Shown here piece by piece: positions 49,076-62,000 of a stretch of 64,000 nucleotides of DNA. Source of the stretch: Heliocidaris tuberculata (Eukaryota > Echinodermata > Echinoidea > Camarodonta > Echinometridae); assembly GCA_025618425.1 (NCBI GenBank), contig CM046836.1, positions 10,329,004 through 10,393,003 of the forward strand, in the 5' to 3' direction. Position numbers and translations under genes: made by a program. How positions within the stretch are numbered: the first letter of the stretch is position 1; each line of letters starts with the position of its first letter. A model generated the notes under the pieces. The model saw only the letters and a program-made list of their open reading frames with translations, ran no database searches and was not told the DNA's origin.

Positions 49076-51655
49076 CTTGGCTGCGGATTCACACCGTCAC
49101 AATCCCTTAAACTTGATCACGTCAAGAAGATTTGACACCTGGCAATATCTCTTTTCTAAGATTCTGTAAAAACGACAATTAATAAAAAAATATTTAAAAA
49201 ATCATTGCACAAATACCTATGAATCATACAAGTTTAGCAAGTTCTTATTCTTTTTTTCTCCTTCTTCCTCTGGCTCTCTCTGTTGGCTCCACTCACACTT
49301 ATGCGGGGTTATCTTAGATAACCTTGGACATGGACATTATGCACAATTTTTTTGTGCACCACAGCCTACAGGCATAAATCCACCTCCCTCATGAGTCATA
49401 GTCCACAGCAACATTTTTTTTCTTCTTCAAATTCAATTGGTAATCATGTATATATTATTATTAATACTACACAACAAAAAAAGGGAGATATTGTGAAATA
49501 GGTCCCCTCCCCCCCCCCTCATTCACTCCGAACACTATCACTTTATTGCGTGCAATGGAAATGCTAAGCCTAATTACCTATGCCTAGTATAGTAAGGGAA
49601 TTTCATTCCCCCTCAAAAAAAAGGCCTCAGCTCCACTCACATATGCAAGGTTACTGCAAGGTTACTGCCTCACTCAGCTCAATATGACATAAAATTAACA
49701 AGCAAGTGCATGTGCACACACTGAATGATAGGGGACTTATTCCACAATTAGGCCAGCAAAAGCAGTCTGATATTTCCACTTGATCAAGGTGATGGAGATC
49801 CAATCAAAAGAACTAATTTCAAATATTAGACCTTGTCTTTGACCTTGTTTGGTAGAATTTACAGACACAAAAACTCACATATGGGACCGGGACAATTTTT
49901 CAGCTGCTCCAGAAACTTTTGACTTGCTGTTAATATTATCACCCAGTAAATACAATTTAATACATCGGTAGAAACAAACTTTCATTGATCTATTTCAACA
50001 TTCTCACACAACAATTTCACCCAATAACGGTTAAATGCTTATCTTACATACCGTATATTCTAAATTATGAGCGAAGTATTCCCAATCGCGTCAAGTGTTG
50101 TCATGGAGTTTTTCAGATGTGCTACATCAAACCTCTATGAGCAATGCATGCACGGGTCGTGTGCGCGCGTACGAGGGGTAAGGTGCTAAAATGAATGAGT
50201 GATGATTTTTTTTTTTATCTTTCTCACCGGTGCGAGTGATCCTGATGATATAGGCCATGAGCCTGTCCCAAAATTGTCACCCCATTTCACCAATAAGATT
50301 TGACCCCTTAGACCATCTAAGTCATTGACAAAATTGTTGTTTGCATGACGTCAGGTTCAAGCCCCAGAGCCCCCGAAACACCTACCCCAAGGCCCCAAGG
50401 GCCCCAAAGTCATGTCGATTTCGCTGTCACCCCATCTACCCCATGCACTACTTTGTCAGTTGGACATTATACAAAACACAAACAAATTACGAAGATCCCG
50501 TCGGGATGGGTTCTAATAAGACGCCCCCTAAAAATTAGGCTTCCCCGCAGGGACCATGGACCAAATTTTGTCGGTATCGCTGTACATTATAAAAATATCT
50601 GAAAATTGATAAAATTTTCCATCGGGAACCGGAAATAGATGTCAGACCACGGTACTTGAAAATAAAAGCACCAAAAGTGCCCTTTGACAAAACTCCCCCA
50701 TGCCCTGGCTCAAATTTACATAATGTAATTTTGAGTATTGTAATTTTCCTGAGGTGAATTTTGGTGTTATTTGATCATTTCATTACTGATTTATTAAATT
50801 CTGAAAAAATTGTACTGCTTAATTTTCTCAAAAGTAGCCTAGATATTGTCAGGATTATGTAAACACACCCCACTGACCAGCTTTACCTCTTCAATTTGTC
50901 CCCCCCCCCCCCCCCTCCCCTTCCCGTTACATTTATGACTTATCAGTACTGGGGTGGGGAAATGATTTTAGGTAGCTGCAGCCCCTTTCTCCGAAAATTT
51001 CAAATATTTGGACAGCGAGGTGTAAGAAAAGGGATATGTTTTTTTATATTGGCTTTCATCATTTTTAATTGGGAACATGCTATTTACAAGCTCCGCCTCT
51101 CTGCTAGTTCCCTTTCGTTACCTTTTCGATTATTATTATCAAAAAACAATTGAAACGTGTGTAAACTTCTCTCCGTGTTATAACATTTATTTTAGAAAAC
51201 AATATGTAAAACAAAGTTCATTTGCGTTATGTTTGAATGATGAGTTTCTTCTACAATGTAAATAATTTATATGATTTATGAATTGGTATCGAAAAATAAA
51301 TGAATCTTGAAAAATCTTGAAATCTCAATGACGATATAGCATTAAAACTCACTTGTAACGATTGTTATTGTTCGCCTGCTCTTACTGCATGGGCGCCACG
51401 CTTATTAAGAGGGAAATCTACTCCATCAAAAGCTTTTTTTAAAGTCAGTTTATAAAAACAGGGTGAAAATGAAAGAAACAGATATTTTAATGAAAAGTTT
51501 TAGGAAAGCCGAGAAATGAAAAGAAAGATAATGCTTTTAATACAGGTATAGTTAAAATCGATCAAACTCTCATTGGGAATTCATGTTGCTCAATGAAGAT
51601 TGAACATTTTCTGGACATTCCATGCAGTAGACCGACGGCCCATGAGACAATGTTG
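49076..51655. other. DRC3-TOM1 intergenic, left part
   Basis: Holds the divergent promoters' DRC3 side. No promoter motif stands out. 50240-50900 is locally GC-richer (CCCCAAGGCCCCAAGGGCCC), giving ORFs at 50341-50602 with no family resemblance. Homopolymers: C9-10 at 49509, C16 at 50899. Confidence 0.4.
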
Positions 51656-51802
51656 GACCCTGTTTCATAAAATTTATTACCAATAACAACTTCCACAAAT
51701 CTATGATTAATTTGTTCTCAGCCAATCAGATGCAAGTATTTCAGTAGCTTATAACTTTAATTGTAACGTGTTATTAATAACAAGTTTTTTTGAAATGGGA
51801 CC
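51656..51802. mobile_element. MITE with GGACCCTGTTTCATAAAA-like ends, copy 1
   Basis: GACCCTGTTTCATAAAATTT at left, and right TTTTTTTGAAATGGGACC in inverted form, with ATTACCAATAACAA/TTGTTATTAATAACACG arms. The same family is at 60609-60757 with GGGCCCTGTTTCATAAAAC ends. Confidence 0.65.
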
Positions 51803-52598
51803 TTGGTCTCATGAAACCTCAAAAAATTGTCAGAAGGCCCGCAAGACCAACATGTTGGGCTGTCGGTCTCATATAAAGCTCCTTTAGACTGACATTGTCG
51901 GTCTCTTGGGCCATAGCCCTATAACTATTTACACATGCACTGAAAAAAACTAAATGCCGTTTTTCACGGGAAATTTCCTGGAAGTCAGGATGCCGGGAAT
52001 AAAACCGGAATTCAGAATACGGGCGATTGTGTTTTTCTCACTGCAGACTTGGGTAGTAAAAACAAGGAAACTGTTAGCATATATACAGTCATATTTTTGT
52101 TAAGTATAGAAGCTTTAATTTCTAACAGGAAAATCTATATGTATTAAAACGGAACCATGGAAACGATTTGTAGTTTAACAGGGTAACTTGTTAAAATATG
52201 AGGAAATGGTTTTTAACAGTGTTTTATGTCGGGCGATTGTAAATATGCTGATTTCCGGTAAACCAACAAACTTGCTGTTGTTTTACAGGAAAAAGACTGT
52301 AAAATTGAAATACGCGTAACGGCAATAACTTGTAATTTCAAGGGCCAAAAAACCTGTAGTTTGACAGTTATTTTTTACAGTGCATGTTTCATTTTATTAC
52401 CATAAATTTCTGTACCCTTCTTATTGGGGGGGGGGGGGGGCGGGTTGCCTTTATTTTGACATTGACAACTAGTATAGACTTATGCAAACGCTGAGCCAAT
52501 AATAGGCGTCACACGTGGATGAAATTTAATGCTCCCAATTGGAGTGGAGAATGTGCAGAATCATAATTGACCCCAATGACCATGATGACCGGGGTAAT
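51803..52598. other. Intergenic, inverted-repeat remnants only
   Basis: TTTAACAGG/CCTGTTAAA-like short repeats at 52180-52390 and a G14 run at 52426. Nothing assignable. Confidence 0.35.
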
Positions 52599-52614
52599 AA
52601 TATTGGGGGGCACT

Positions 52615-53710
52615 CGTTTTTCCGAAGGTTCATATTTCCGAAGGTTCATATTTCCGAATGTTCGTATTTCCTAAGGTTCATAATTCCGAAACACAAATTT
52701 CCCATGCCTGGGGGTTCATAATTCCGAAACACAAATTTCCCATGCCTGGGGGTTCATAATTCCGAATGATGAAAAAGGGTTCATAATTCCGAAAATTATT
52801 TTGTTGCATTATTCCGAAGGTTCGTTATTCCGAAGGTTCGTTATTCCGATGGTTCATTTATCCGAAGGTTCATAATTCCGAAAATGAATTAGGGTTCATG
52901 ATATCCGAAGGTTCATAATTCCGAAAATGAAAAAGGGTTCATAATTCCGAAAATGAAATAGGGTTCGTAATTCCGAAAATGAAATAGGGTTCATAATTCG
53001 AAAATGAAATAAGGTACCTAAAAAGGAGGGAGGAGGGGACCAAAAGGACTGAGCAACCCCCTCTCCATATCAAGGGTAAAAAAAAAAAAGGGGGAGAGAT
53101 AAAAGAGGGGAAATAAACTATTACAGAATAAGAACCAGTGAATTATCTGGCGGCCGCCGGATAATTTGTTTTTCCTTATGTTATTCTATGTTTTTATCCT
53201 TCTTTCATTTCCTATCTACAACATAACATAAGGAAAGATAAAAAGAGGAAATGAATTATCTGGCGGCCGCCAGATGATAATGTCTTTCCTTATATTATTT
53301 CATTTTCCTTCTATCTTCTTCACTTTCTATCTTTCCTTATATTCTTTGCACTGTTTTTATCCTTCTATCATTTTCTCTGTCTATATATTGATTATGTTAA
53401 AAATAGGAAACGGTTGGATAATATATAGAAAGATAGGAAGATGAAAGGATAAAAAACAAAGAATAATATAAGTAAAGTTAGAAAGAGAAGATGATGGAAG
53501 TATAACAACATAACTAAGGAAAGATAGAATCACCCGGCGGCCGCCAGATAATTCTCTGGTTCTTATTCTGTAATAGTTTTCTTTTCTTTTTTATCTCTCT
53601 CCCTTTTTTTGGACTCTTGATATGAAAAGGAGGGGGGGGGGGGCTGCTCAGTCGTTTTGGTCCCCCCCCCCTCCCTCCTTTTTAGGTACCTTATTTCATT
53701 TTCGGAATTA
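52615..53710. repeat. GGTTCATAATTCCGAA array plus nested inverted repeat with three NotI sites
   Basis: 52615-52995: at least 13 TTCCGAA motifs in GGTTCATAATTCCGAAAATG-type units. It runs into arms 52993-53165 and 53533-53710, which pair almost end to end (GAAATAAGGTACCTAAAAAG, GGGGACCAAAAGGACTGAGC, TATTACAGAATAAGAACCAG and complements). Each arm ends in AATTATCTGGCGGCCGCC-like sequence. A third copy at 53253-53275 sits in the loop, where ATAACATAAGGAAAGATA-type motifs also pair. No ORF. Confidence 0.85.
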
Positions 53711-53820
53711 TCATTTTCATCGATTTGCCGCTCAATGTGCTTTGCAAGTGTCGATGGGGGAATCTGTTACATATCGTATTGAGGCAAGTAATAATATTGG
53801 TCGATAGTTATTATTAGGAG

Positions 53821-54846
53821 AGGGCGGGGTGAAGTGGGACAAGAATCGTGATTTGGCACTCTTTGCTTTGTAACTTCTAAAATATTATAACCTCTCCATT
53901 TTATATGGTAAATAATATCAATACTATAGGCTACAAAACAAGGTAATTGACACAATCACTATATTTTTAGTTTTTATGCAAATAATCATTAAAAACGAGG
54001 TATACTTGAACGGGGTGAAGTGGGACACCCTGGAGGTGAACTGGGACAATAATAGGGGAGAAGTGGGACAAAACTCTTGAAAATGCTAAAAATCACCTAT
54101 TTTTCTGGCAGTTCTCTAAAATAAGTGCTGCATGGGAATGTTAAAGGAAATATATCACTTTTAAAAAACTTGCTTAAGAGACACTAGTCAAGTTGACTTA
54201 AAGATACATGCCCATTTAAAATATATTGGATGAACTGATTAGCGTTTTGTAAGTTTTAATCTATATTTCGACGGTTTGGGGGCAAAAAAAAGATAATTCT
54301 TCATAATATTTATACAGTTTTTTGTTACACACAAATTTGTCTGAAGTAGTATGAATGATCTGTAAATAGGAATTGACCGATATGACTTTATTACGATTTT
54401 TGATGTACTAAATAGGCCTAATAAAGATATTTTCATGTAGTGGCCTATGTCTATGGATTATGACTTAAAGCTCATTTTCCTTACATGCACAAAAAGTAAC
54501 CGGGATGAACTGGGACAAGGTGTCCCAGTTCCCCCTTTAGTAAAAACAATAACAAGTGCTTGCAAAATATTAGTGTTGGTATTTATCGCAAAAATATTAT
54601 TGCAAAGTATAGGGTCATATTAAGGCATACAGGTTGTTTACTATTGCCAAGTGGTATACTTGTAAAATATTTGACACTGAATGCTGAAAAATAGAACAAA
54701 AAGTGGTAAAAAAAGAAAAGAAGAAGTAAACATTAAACATACAAACAAAATCGCAGTATAGCGGTGGGTGTATTTGTAGGATTCAACTAATTTATAAAAG
54801 GTTGATTATTTTTGAGTTAGAGGTGGTGTCCCAGTTCTCCCCGGCG
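53821..54846. mobile_element. Inverted-repeat element, GGGGTGAAGTGGGACA ends
   Basis: GGGCGGGGTGAAGTGGGACA at left; GGTGTCCCAGTTCTCCCCGG at right is its imperfect complement. Internal copies at 54013, 54033, 54055 (direct) and 54504-54536 (both orientations). About 1 kb, AT-rich inside, non-coding. Confidence 0.7.
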
Positions 54847-55084
54847 TAAGTTCACCCGCTCTATTATCATCATCATCATCATCATCATAATTAAAAACGA
54901 CAACAATTTTCTGGCATGCATCTGCAATAGGCCTGTAATAAAACCATACTGAATTGTTAGTCTCATCGAGGAGAATGAAGCTGAGGCAAATCAAAGTTTT
55001 TTTTGAGGGAGGGGGGGGGGGGGGAATGTCCTAAAAAAACTAACAATTTCGAGCCCTTCATAAAAATGATGTTTTATTGGGGTC
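54847..55084. other. Intergenic, (ATC)n and G-run
   Basis: (ATC)n at 54867-54888 and G13-14 at about 55010. Nothing else. Confidence 0.5.
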
Positions 55085-55500
55085 CGCTCGCTAGTCATAA
55101 GGACAGCTAGTCATAATGACCGCCATTCATAAGGATCGCTATTCATAATGGAGAAAAGGCTCATCATAAGGGTCATTATCAGGACTGCTATAGGAGAAGA
55201 GGGTCTCTATTCATATTACGAAATGAGGGTCGCTATACCCTCATACCGTATTATGAATAGCGACCCTCAATCCGTTTATAAATCCGGGTTATAAATAGTG
55301 ACCCTCTTCTCCTATTATGAATAGTGACCCTCATTTTGTGTTATGAATAGCGACCCTCATTTTGTATTATGAATAGTGGTCCTTATGAGTAATGACCCTC
55401 AATGCTAGGGATAGCAACCCTCATCTGACATTATGAATAGTGGTCCTTATGATATCCTTAAATGAAGTTTATGAATAGTGCCATTATGATAGAAAAACGG
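55085..55500. repeat. Array of TATGAATAGCGACCCTCATT units in both orientations
   Basis: About 15 diverged copies of a 20-30 bp unit, ATTCATAANGGTCGCTATTC on the left half and TATGAATAGCGACCCTCATT on the right half. The array folds on itself around 55240. It resembles the architecture of the TTCCGAA field at 52.6 kb, with a different unit. Confidence 0.75.
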
Positions 55501-55972
55501 ACCTATAGCTCTCTTACCCTACTGAGGTAGCTCCATAAAAACTAAAAAACTAGCAGATTTAAGGGTGGCTTTCCTGAAGAACCCTACCCCACATTTTGTT
55601 GCCTTGGAGTCCAATTCTAAAAATAGAAATTACGTCACATGGCTATTGTTCATTATGATTATGCAAAATATTCCTCATCGCAAATGTTTATATCAAAATG
55701 TATATACGTCAGCTGAACATTATGACATTTAACGTTCTTAAAACACAAATGAGAAGAGTATATCTATATGCAATATAGGAAATTCAATCAAACTTATATT
55801 CGTTTACGTGTAAAAGCAATGTAAACCAAGTCATTCAAAGCCCCTCACCGATGTTAACATATGGGACTAAAATAACAACAATAACCTGCTGTTATGCAGA
55901 CTTGCGTGTTGTGTTTGGGTTTCTCTGTATTAAATCTCATGAAATCGGAACGAGCAGCCTAGATCTACAGCC
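55501..55972 (+). promoter_or_regulatory. Putative TOM1-like promoter / 5' UTR
   Basis: Unremarkable AT-rich sequence immediately upstream of the start codon at 55973. No TATA box or GC block that I would rely on. Confidence 0.3.
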
Positions 55973-56024
55973 ATGTCGTTCATGCGATCAAACCCATTTA
56001 CCTCGCCGGTTGGCCAGAGGATAG
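55973..56024 (+). CDS. TOM1L2: TOM1-like exon 1
   Basis: 17 codons plus G, from ATGTCGTTC to ATAG|GCAAGT. GCAAGT after AG is the canonical context of a GC-AG donor. No GT in reach restores the conserved QRIE-(K/R)-AT junction. Confidence 0.9.
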
Positions 56025-59000
56025 GCAAGTTTGTTTATGCTATTTTTGTAACTTTTCTCATTTTTGGGCCTTTGGCAGTTTCTTTTCACAATGTCAATGA
56101 CTGATGACGTCTTGATGAGTTGAGTAATGAGTGATTGGTTTAATTCAATCGTGATCATGGGACTTTGCAATTGCATCCAATGGCAATGCATAATTTACTA
56201 ATTAGACGAGTGTATTGAAATCAGTTGACTTTACTGAACATGATGAATGATTTTTTTTTCCTGAGCAGTCATCAGTGCTTTTCACCCAATAATCCCAAAC
56301 ATGATTATTTTGGCCCTTGAATTGATCATGTTAATTGATTGTCAGAGATGTATGATGGGGGGACCTAAAGCTACGCACTTTGTTTCCAGTGGCTAAAAAG
56401 TCACCTTTTCAATAATTTATGCGAAATTCTTTTATATATCTTGGTTCTTCATATTCTTAAATTAAATTCCTGAGAAAATTATGACGGAAAAATATCAATA
56501 ACATTAATTTTCAAGTCGATGTCGATACCCATGTCGAATTTGGTTGAAAAATGGAAGGGTCCTAAAGCTACGCACACGTAATAAATGAATGCAAATCTTG
56601 ATTTTTAAGCTGACTGACGTGAATTTCATCCCGATTTGCAAATAGTGATAATATCACCAAACATAAAGGAAAATTACTCATTCTTTTTGGCGAACGTAAA
56701 TTATAATTTCGTTGCTCAGTCACACCAAAAGTTTGGCGCATTGAACGCGTCGCATTGCGCGTATTTGCGGGGTGCGTTTTTTTAGGACCTGCGTAGCTTT
56801 AGGACCCCTGACCATAAATTAGTAGAAAATAGTTTAACATCTAGTCTATACCATTAACAATAACCATAGGAAATGTGATTATAAGTATTTTTTACTGATT
56901 GCTGTTGTAACCAAATAATATACTATTAATACATGGTTGGGAGTGCGTTAGTGCGATCTGGCAACACAAAGGTTTTTATCGTGGTGTACTAACGCACGAG
57001 GCGTAGCCGAGTGTGTTAGACACCACAATAAAAACCTGCGTGTTGCTGGATCGCAGTAATGCACGACCTCACAACCATGTATTAAAAGTTTTATAAAACG
57101 GGTCTACAATCTTAGTGTTTTCTTACAATCTTAGTGTTTGATCCGGATTAGCCGTGCGTTAGTCCCCTCGCCGTGCGTTATCACTTTTTTTTTGCACGGT
57201 CACGTGGTGTTATTTGACCAATCAGGATGGCTACATTCTTGAACCCGTTTTATAATTAACAATGTCATGATGTGGCATAGACATGTACTACTACTATTAA
57301 ACGGATGCGGGCTAACTCGGCACTAGGGCGAACTCGGCCTTGGCGGAAAATCGCCGCGAAGTGAGCCCAGAGAGTTAAAGTGATCGCAAACACTTGTGTT
57401 GAATTTCACATTTAATTACACATTTCAAAACACTTAAATTCAAATTATTTGATATCAATGTGTAAAATGATTAGCAAAGAAGTAATGTTGACAATTTCAA
57501 GAAGTAAAATTATGCAAAACATGAAATTTAAGGCTAAAAAAGGTACGGTGCGTAGCGTCGACTTCAACTCTTGAAACATAGTCACCGCGCAGTGCCGAGT
57601 TCGCCCTAGTGCCGAGTTAGCCCATCCCCTATCAAACAGCTAACTGTTAGTGTTACAACAAAATGCATAGTTATTCGTTGACCTAGATCTGCCAAATGTC
57701 CTCATTCTGATGGATTTATTGATTGATTGGAAAATGATGGCTAAAAGTTTAGAATAATGTACAGTAATTCCACTGTTCTTTTTATTTACATAGTTCAAGA
57801 AGATATATTGTGCTTATAAAGAAAAAACAGAATTTGCAAAATTCGGTTTTAATATGTATGCAAATGCATAGATGTACACAAGACCAAAAATTCTATCTCT
57901 CTCTCGTGAGCCTCTTTATTTGGTAGGGTCGGCTCTTCACTTAGAGACAGAAACGGGCCTATCACTCTGCTGTGCAAACCGAATACACATTGACTCACAC
58001 ACTAATAACACTTTGAATACGGCTGCAAGAGAGAATACCTTGGACCCACTTGTACATGTACTCGTAAGCATATAATCTGAAGATAACCTTGTACTCCAGA
58101 CTAGCTTTTATGGGTGAATAGGCTTCAATAGCTTTTGTGTGTATCAGCAGGCCTTTTTCCAGTCTAGATCATTCATACATGAGAGGAAAATAATTATTTA
58201 AAATTTCACTTTCAATTCTGAATCCCCAAATTTGTGGCACAGTAAGAGTTGAAGAGTCTCTGAATCAGGTAATCTTGCAAATTTATGAAAATTAAATCTT
58301 GCTTAGAGCAATTTTGTTGTCTGTTTTTGACTGCTGCAAGACCCTGAATTACCTGAAAAAGGAACATTAAACGGATTATTCAGTAAAATTGGTAAGATGA
58401 ACAGATTCCGTAACTATTAGAGCCTAGGCCTAACCAATTCAGTCATAAAATCTAGATCTAGATATATGAGGAAAAATCAAATTATTACGATTTTTCCAAC
58501 TGATCGTCGGCGAGTAGTCGGTTTTCTTAGCAGAGTGATAGGCCCGTTTCTGTCTCTAAGTGAGGGCCGACCCTACCAAAATAACGAACGAGAGACAGAA
58601 TTTTCAGTCTAGGATGTAGACGGGTTGATCCTACAATATTTTCTTTTAATTTTCATTAATTTACATGTTGGCTGCATATAGTTTTGGGAATTTTGCAATT
58701 TATTTTAAAGAAATTGTATTGATTGATTAATGTACAGGTCTATTTCCTTATCTTTCCATGATTTGTACTAAAAGAAGAAAATAAATTTTTGTTGGAAAAT
58801 GGAAAGTGATGTATTTAACATAATTACAGTTTTCCTCTTCTTTTTTTTCAAACTGCCTTTTCTTCTACATGTAGATTTAGTTTCAGTAATAACATATAGT
58901 AGATACACCCCAAAATTAGAGTATATCATACACCCCAAAATTAGAGTATCATACACTATGACAATCAAAAAGCAAGTTCCTGGCTACGTGTATTTACTGG

Positions 59001-62000
59001 TAATTTGAAAGACTTCTTTTGATGCGAAGTCAACTCGCTTTTCATGTTGCGTTTAAAGATAGCAAAATATAAGAGAAATAGATTATTGACAGTTTGAGAA
59101 AAATCTGATTAAGGGCAAAAAAGTTATAAATTTCTAAAACTGCGATTGATCACATTCAAATGGATATTGTTATACACGTAAATCTTTAAAAATTATTTTT
59201 TCTCGGCTTTTAATGAAGGAATGAATTGGCTTAATATATGTAAATATACATGTACTTGTCCAATGATCCTTGGCACACGTGTAATTGTTTTCTTTTGTGA
59301 AAAAAAATATGTATTCAAAAAAAAAATCTTTAGTACAAAACAAATTGGGAGCTGCTCAAAAGGGAAATCAAAGAGTTGCCATTTTGAGTGTCATAGATTG
59401 ATCACAATGTTAATCTTCTTAATCCTATGACAGATTTTTCTTGAACTTTTACTGATCTGCATGTATTTAATTTGCTTTTATTTAAGCCTCAGAAGGAAAA
59501 TCCAACCTTAATCGCAAGTTTCTCTAAAACTGCAGAAAAATCTAAGAAGATTGATGAAAGTTTGAAAGACATTGGAAAAACATTAAGAAAGTTATGAATC
59601 TTTCAAAAAGTTGTAATGACTATATACTTATGGGAATTTCAAATTGGCAGAATTGATGTCACTGTGATGTAGTGGGGAAACTCTCCCACTTGTTCTAACT
59701 TCTAACACACACAATGACTAAAATTTCATTTTGAAAAATGTATTACTGAATAGGATCTTTTTATTTTTGCTATATTTTGAATACTGGGGAAGCGTGCCTA
59801 GGAGAAAACTGAAAATTGATAATATTTTCCATGATATTGTCTTTGTGCTTGACTAACAATATTGCCAAATTGTTAAGTATTTCTAACAGTTAATTAAGGA
59901 TCACCACATCTTTCAGAAGTCACTCCCCCCCCCCCCAAAAAAAAAATAGCCCCTACTGTATGAGGTCATTTACAGAAAATACAGTGCAAATCAACATTTT
60001 TTATGTGTTTGGTCACACATATGTGACTGAGAATGGCCCAACCTTAGCTTTGGTATGATAGTTTATCAGAATAAGAGAGAAATGTGTGTACATAAGTGTA
60101 CATGTACATGTATGTATGGAATTCACATGCATGTAGGTTAGCTCATGTACATGTAATTACTTTTATACATGTAGCTGTCTGTTGTTGTTGTTTTTTTTTT
60201 TGGGGGGGTTAAGTTTTAATCACCAAGCCTTTTATTAAAAGTTAAGTTCAAGAAATTTTAAGAAATACCCTAATATCAACAATTACATTATGCTGCGTTG
60301 AAACACGACCTCCTTTTTGCCCCCTTCCCTGTTTGCCATTTCTTTAAAATAAACCCCATGGATTATATTGAACTATTTGTAGAGCCCTGTACATATAAAT
60401 ACTGTCAGTCAGTTTAATGAAGATTGAAAAAAAGAAAGAAATCCCCACAGATACCTCTCTAAATTATCACTCGATCACAATTACTGTGGCGATTGGACAA
60501 CACACTCTGCCAATCGACTGCTACTTGGTCGATATCTAACACTAATTCCAACCTCAACCCCTGAACTAACATTTCCAAACTGACCATTCTTAGCCATTTG
60601 ATTGGTCTGGGCCCTGTTTCATAAAACACGTTATCAATAACAAGTTACAATAATTGTTATTAGCTACTGTAATCCTTGAATCTGATTGGCTGAGAGCAAA
60701 TTTGTCATAGAAATGGGGCAGTTGTTCTTGATAACAAGTTTTATGATACAGGGCCCTGGTGTCGGTCTTGTCGGTGTGATAACCCTTACCCTTACCCTTA
60801 AACTGACATAAAATCCTGTTACAACCCAAGCCCTAAACCTATATCTTTGATGAAATAAAGCCAAGGGCAGTTATGCTATTAAAGGAAATGTCACTAGACC
60901 AAATCCCAGATATTCACCTGCTTCACCTACTATTGTGACATGCTTAGGGTCATGTGATCCAACTACATCCCTTTATGGGAACAGCAAATCATAACCTGTA
61001 ACTGAGTACATTCTGTAGTTCTATCAAATTTAGCGACGCATGTGTTTAATTATTATTATCATTATTAAGTATTTGGCGTCACCTGTGCCTGGGAGGGGAA
61101 AAGCGAACTGAATCACTGTAACCCTTGGGTCTCTCCTCCCAATATAACTGATTGGGATGTGCAGGTGTACCACTACACCGGGGTTTCCCCCTACTCTTCA
61201 TCGAATAGTGCAGTGGGTTCTTAACGTGCAAAGGTAGTGACTCTCCTTTGCACGGGGCCTCCATTTAACGTCCTATCCGAGGGACAAAGTATTTTCCACT
61301 GTAACATAGCCTGCGTCTATGAAACAGGGGAGGGGCACATTAACACACAATGCAGGCTTCAGTCATCCGCCCGGGGTGGATTTGAACCCACGATCTTTGG
61401 TTCGACAGGCAGATGCTTTACCGACTGAGCCCACTCGCCTCCTTAATGACTTCGTTCTATTCTGCTATTTTCTTTTACAAAAAAAGGAACATGAATTGCC
61501 AACTTCAAGTGGTATTTCCCTGTAAATGTGGTATTTCCCTGTAAATGTATTATAGAGTATAGGATGATGAATCATAGCATGTGACTATAATTATACAGGA
61601 CATGATATGCTTTTGTTAGTGTGAAGTTGCCTTTGATTGTTTCCTTTTGGGGTTAATTTTATGAATGCAGTGTGACCCTGGAGAGTGTCACTGAAAAACA
61701 ATGTGGCACAGTCTAATGTAAACAACAGTGATAAATGGGTTTGTCTACACTTGAGAGAAGAGAAAGAGAGAGAGAGAGAGAGGGGGGGGGGGGGGAGGGG
61801 GCGGGATAGAGGAGAAGAAAGAAGTGAAAGAGAGAGAGTGAGTGAAAATAGAAGAGAGAAATACATGTAAGTGGAAGGAGAGAGAGAGAGAGGGGGGATA
61901 GAGGAGAAGAAAGAAGTGGAAGAGAGTGAGTGAGAGAGTGAGTGAAAATAGAAGAAAGAGAAATACTGTACATGTAAGTGGGAAGGAGAGAGGGGGGGGG

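Noticed and set aside
50341..50602. Overlapping 65- and 85-residue plus-strand ORFs
   Set aside because: Pro-rich reading of a short GC-rich patch, two frames equally open, no splice sites or recognisable domain.
61370..61442. Possible tRNA gene on the minus strand
   Set aside because: Boxes A and B are good, but it is fused to a SINE body with an AAT tail; likewise 1738-1813.
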